A stretch of DNA of 64,000 bases, from the NCBI RefSeq assembly GCF_009651005.1, contig NZ_WHVW01000002.1:310001-374000 (forward strand), given 5' to 3'. The translations under genes were made by a program, and so were the position numbers. This DNA is from Sporosarcina obsidiansis (GTDB lineage Bacteria; Bacillota; Bacilli; Bacillales_A; Planococcaceae). This document shows, one piece after another, positions 62,078 to 64,000 of this stretch (within the stretch, counting starts at the first letter, position 1; each line of letters opens with the position of its first letter). Below the pieces are notes generated by a model that worked only from the letters and a program-made list of their open reading frames with translations, was not told the DNA's origin and did not search any database.

Positions 62078-63807
62078 AATTTTCTAAACAATGTAGCCCG
62101 ACTTATCCCGAGTAAAGACGCTGCATCTTCAATATTTTGTTTGTTCTTTTTCACGTATTCAATGGCTTTTTCAATATGTTCTTTTTCCATCTTTTCTAAA
62201 GAATAGATAGTCGGGCGCACTTCCGTAAGCGTTGCTATATCTAATTTACGTTCAATTAGCGTTCCGGCATTTTCCATAGTAATATACCCATTTTGAATAA
62301 AGTTAAATAAATACTCGATAAAGTTCTTTAATTCTCGAACATTTCCTTTCCAACGATATTGAAGCATTACGTCCATTACCTCTTTATTGAATCCTTGAAC
62401 ATTCGCGTTAAATAACTCATTGTATTCCCGTATAAAATAATCGCATAAAGATCGTACATCCTCGGGTCGACTACGCAAGGGAGGAATCATCATGGGTATG
62501 ACATTAAGTCGAAAATATAAATCCTCGCGGAAAAGACCTTCTCCTATTAATTCACTGAGTTCTCGATTTGTTGCAGCGATGATCCGAACATCTATAGGAA
62601 TTACTTTATTGCCACCTACCCGTTCAATTTCATTTTCCTGCAAAACCCGTAGAAGCTTAACTTGTAAGTGTAAAGGCATTTCACCAATTTCGTCTAAAAA
62701 AATTGTACCTCCGTTTGCTAATTCAAATTTACCTACTTTGCCAATAGCACTAGCGCCTGTAAACGCACCTTTTTCATATCCAAATAATTCACTTTCAAGC
62801 AAATTTTCTGGGATAGCCCCGCAATTTACTGCGATGAACATGTTATCTTTACGTTTACTTACTTGATGAATAGCCTGTGCAAATACCTCTTTTCCCGTTC
62901 CGCTCTCCCCTTGAATGAGTATAGTAGATTTAGATTGTGATGCTTTAAATGCATATGCTTTCACTTCATTAATTTGTTTACTAGAGCCCACAATATGTTG
63001 AAGCGATTTCATTTGTTCTTCGCTAGCTCTCTCAGCAATACCTTGAATGGTTTCTACATCTTGTAAAGTTAGTAATATTTCTTTTGACTGATTTTTGCTA
63101 AATATGACCTTTTTAGTTACAATAAGTGCTTTTTGAAATAACTGGTGATGGAGTTCAAATGTCTGATTTTCCACACTCTCTTCATCTAAAACTCTTTCAA
63201 TAAATTTTTTCACATGAAGGGGCAGTAGCTTTTGATCAGTAATACCTAATATATTTTTGGCTTGTTCATTCATTTCAATTATACGTGCATTTTGATCTGT
63301 GATTAACACTCCTTCTTGCACAAGATCTAACATCTTCATCATTTTTTTATTATGCATTTCTAACTCTTCCACCATATAATATTGATCTAATTTACTAGCC
63401 AGAAGATCAGCCATGCGATCTAAAAATGTGAGTATCCCTTCAATATTTTCAAATAAACGAGCTTGCTGGGCTTGATTAAAAGCTAATAAGCCGATCACAC
63501 CCACTACTTCTCCATGAATTATGATGGGAACTCCAATCTCCCCCATCTCTATACAGTCTTGAAAAAACTTGCAACTCTCACATATCTCTTCATATCCTGG
63601 GTTTTTTATAATGATGGGCTGTTGTTTTTGAAACACTTCTTTGTAGACAAGATCCCCTTCTAACCGTTTCAATATGTCTACCTGCATTTCTCCCGTACAG
63701 GCAATACGAATAAATTCATGGTTAACTATTTCAACTTCAATTTTCAAGACGGCCGCTGTCGCTTCTGCGATACTTTGTACGATTGATTGAATATCCATCA
63801 AATTCAT
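62053..63807 (-). CDS. Sigma-54-dependent transcriptional activator (PAS-AAA-HTH)
   Basis: 584 residues. An N-terminal sensor region (about 1-150) contains CKFFQDC. A PAS domain follows (about 155-260), then AAA+ (about 270-500) with Walker A GESGTGKE, the sigma-54 contact loop GAFTGAS and Walker B GGTIFLDEIGEMP. A Fis-type HTH (about 540-584, EDAASLLGISRATLFRKL) completes it. It should turn on the ridA-dpaL operon just downstream when it senses the substrate. It is followed by the palindrome terminator. Confidence 0.93.
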   Translation of the reverse strand: MNLMDIQSIVQSIAEATAAVLKIEVEIVNHEFIRIACTGEMQVDILKRLEGDLVYKEVFQKQQPIIIKNPGYEEICESCKFFQDCIEMGEIGVPIIIHGEVVGVIGLLAFNQAQQARLFENIEGILTFLDRMADLLASKLDQYYMVEELEMHNKKMMKMLDLVQEGVLITDQNARIIEMNEQAKNILGITDQKLLPLHVKKFIERVLDEESVENQTFELHHQLFQKALIVTKKVIFSKNQSKEILLTLQDVETIQGIAERASEEQMKSLQHIVGSSKQINEVKAYAFKASQSKSTILIQGESGTGKEVFAQAIHQVSKRKDNMFIAVNCGAIPENLLESELFGYEKGAFTGASAIGKVGKFELANGGTIFLDEIGEMPLHLQVKLLRVLQENEIERVGGNKVIPIDVRIIAATNRELSELIGEGLFREDLYFRLNVIPMMIPPLRSRPEDVRSLCDYFIREYNELFNANVQGFNKEVMDVMLQYRWKGNVRELKNFIEYLFNFIQNGYITMENAGTLIERKLDIATLTEVRPTIYSLEKMEKEHIEKAIEYVKKNKQNIEDAASLLGISRATLFRKLKKYHNEI

Positions 63808-63873
63808 TTCTCATCTACCACCCTGTTTAGACTCTCTTCTGTATTTGGCATGTTTTATTCCCTCTCGAATCAC

Positions 63874-64000
63874 TCAATCCCAATCATTAAAAATCAAATC
63901 ACTCAGACAGTTAGGTTGCCAATAGCGAATTTGCTCTATTTCATCTGGCAGTAAACTAGCTTGCTGGGCTTCTTTCAGAGAAACTGATTGACCCGCTTCG
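63874..64000 (-). CDS. 3' end of a gene cut by the window edge
   Basis: The minus strand reads EAGQSVSLKEAQQASLLPDE and on to LIFNDWD and a TGA (63874-63876). Open to the window edge; at least 41 residues. Family not recognised. It would run into the regulator's upstream region. Confidence 0.6.
   Translation of the reverse strand, partial: EAGQSVSLKEAQQASLLPDEIEQIRYWQPNCLSDLIFNDWD

Overview
The window reads as chromosomal DNA of a low-GC Gram-positive bacterium of the order Bacillales, most likely a Planococcaceae relative such as Sporosarcina. This is inferred from the strong AGGAGG-type ribosome sites, the T-box leader, the bpsA/bpsB alkylpyrone pair, the ECF sigma/anti-sigma pair and the thioredoxin-type ars operon. 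The intergenic GC-rich and palindromic repeats also fit. No rRNA, tRNA, CRISPR array or transposase gene was seen.

Layout. 0-8.4 kb holds housekeeping and small genes: a CDF metal exporter, a THUMP-type methyltransferase, an ABC exporter pair, leucyl aminopeptidase, a YaiI/YqxD protein and a DUF2200 protein. 8.7-11.3 kb is AT-rich and decaying, with a frameshifted gene, a nonsense-broken lipoprotein and gene tails; it also holds an intact bacterial stay-green homologue. 11.3-13.95 kb is a T-box-controlled unit (apparent UAC/Tyr specifier) of an NhaC-family carrier and a PqqB-like hydrolase. 14-18.3 kb is rich in repeats around an ECF sigma/anti-sigma pair, a lipoprotein and an AAA ATPase. 19-20.6 kb carries bpsA-bpsB, and 20.8-24.2 kb a two-component system with a beta-propeller lipoprotein.

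24.3-45.4 kb is the most striking part. A 210-bp piece of a LysR gene is present twice in direct orientation (24319-24528 and 45239-45448). Between the copies lie 20 kb of almost wholly minus-strand catabolic genes. In order of transcription these are an acyl-CoA ligase, a four-subunit 2-oxoacid/acetoin-type dehydrogenase complex, an MFS carrier, an SDR, a VOC protein, a second SDR, a second MFS carrier, three tandem Cys-type sulfatases without signal peptides, and their formylglycine-generating enzyme. A divergent LysR regulator sits at the head and a textbook cre (CcpA) site precedes the MFS-sulfatase-FGE part. The set reads as an inducible island for uptake, intracellular desulfation, oxidation and CoA-dependent cleavage of an organic sulfate ester; the substrate is unknown.

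45.2-55.3 kb contains LysR with a two-gene chromate transporter, an arsenic operon (arsR-arsB-arsC-HesB-like-flavoprotein) whose arsC has a 10-A tract that breaks frame, a thermonuclease, paired fluoride channels, an alpha/beta hydrolase and a gamma-carbonic anhydrase. 55.9-63.8 kb is a sigma-54-controlled amino-acid catabolic operon (RidA, diaminopropionate ammonia-lyase, M20 hydrolase, D-aminoacylase, Na+/solute symporter). Its bacterial enhancer-binding protein lies just upstream, and a near-consensus -24/-12 promoter precedes ridA. The right edge cuts through the 3' end of one more minus-strand gene.
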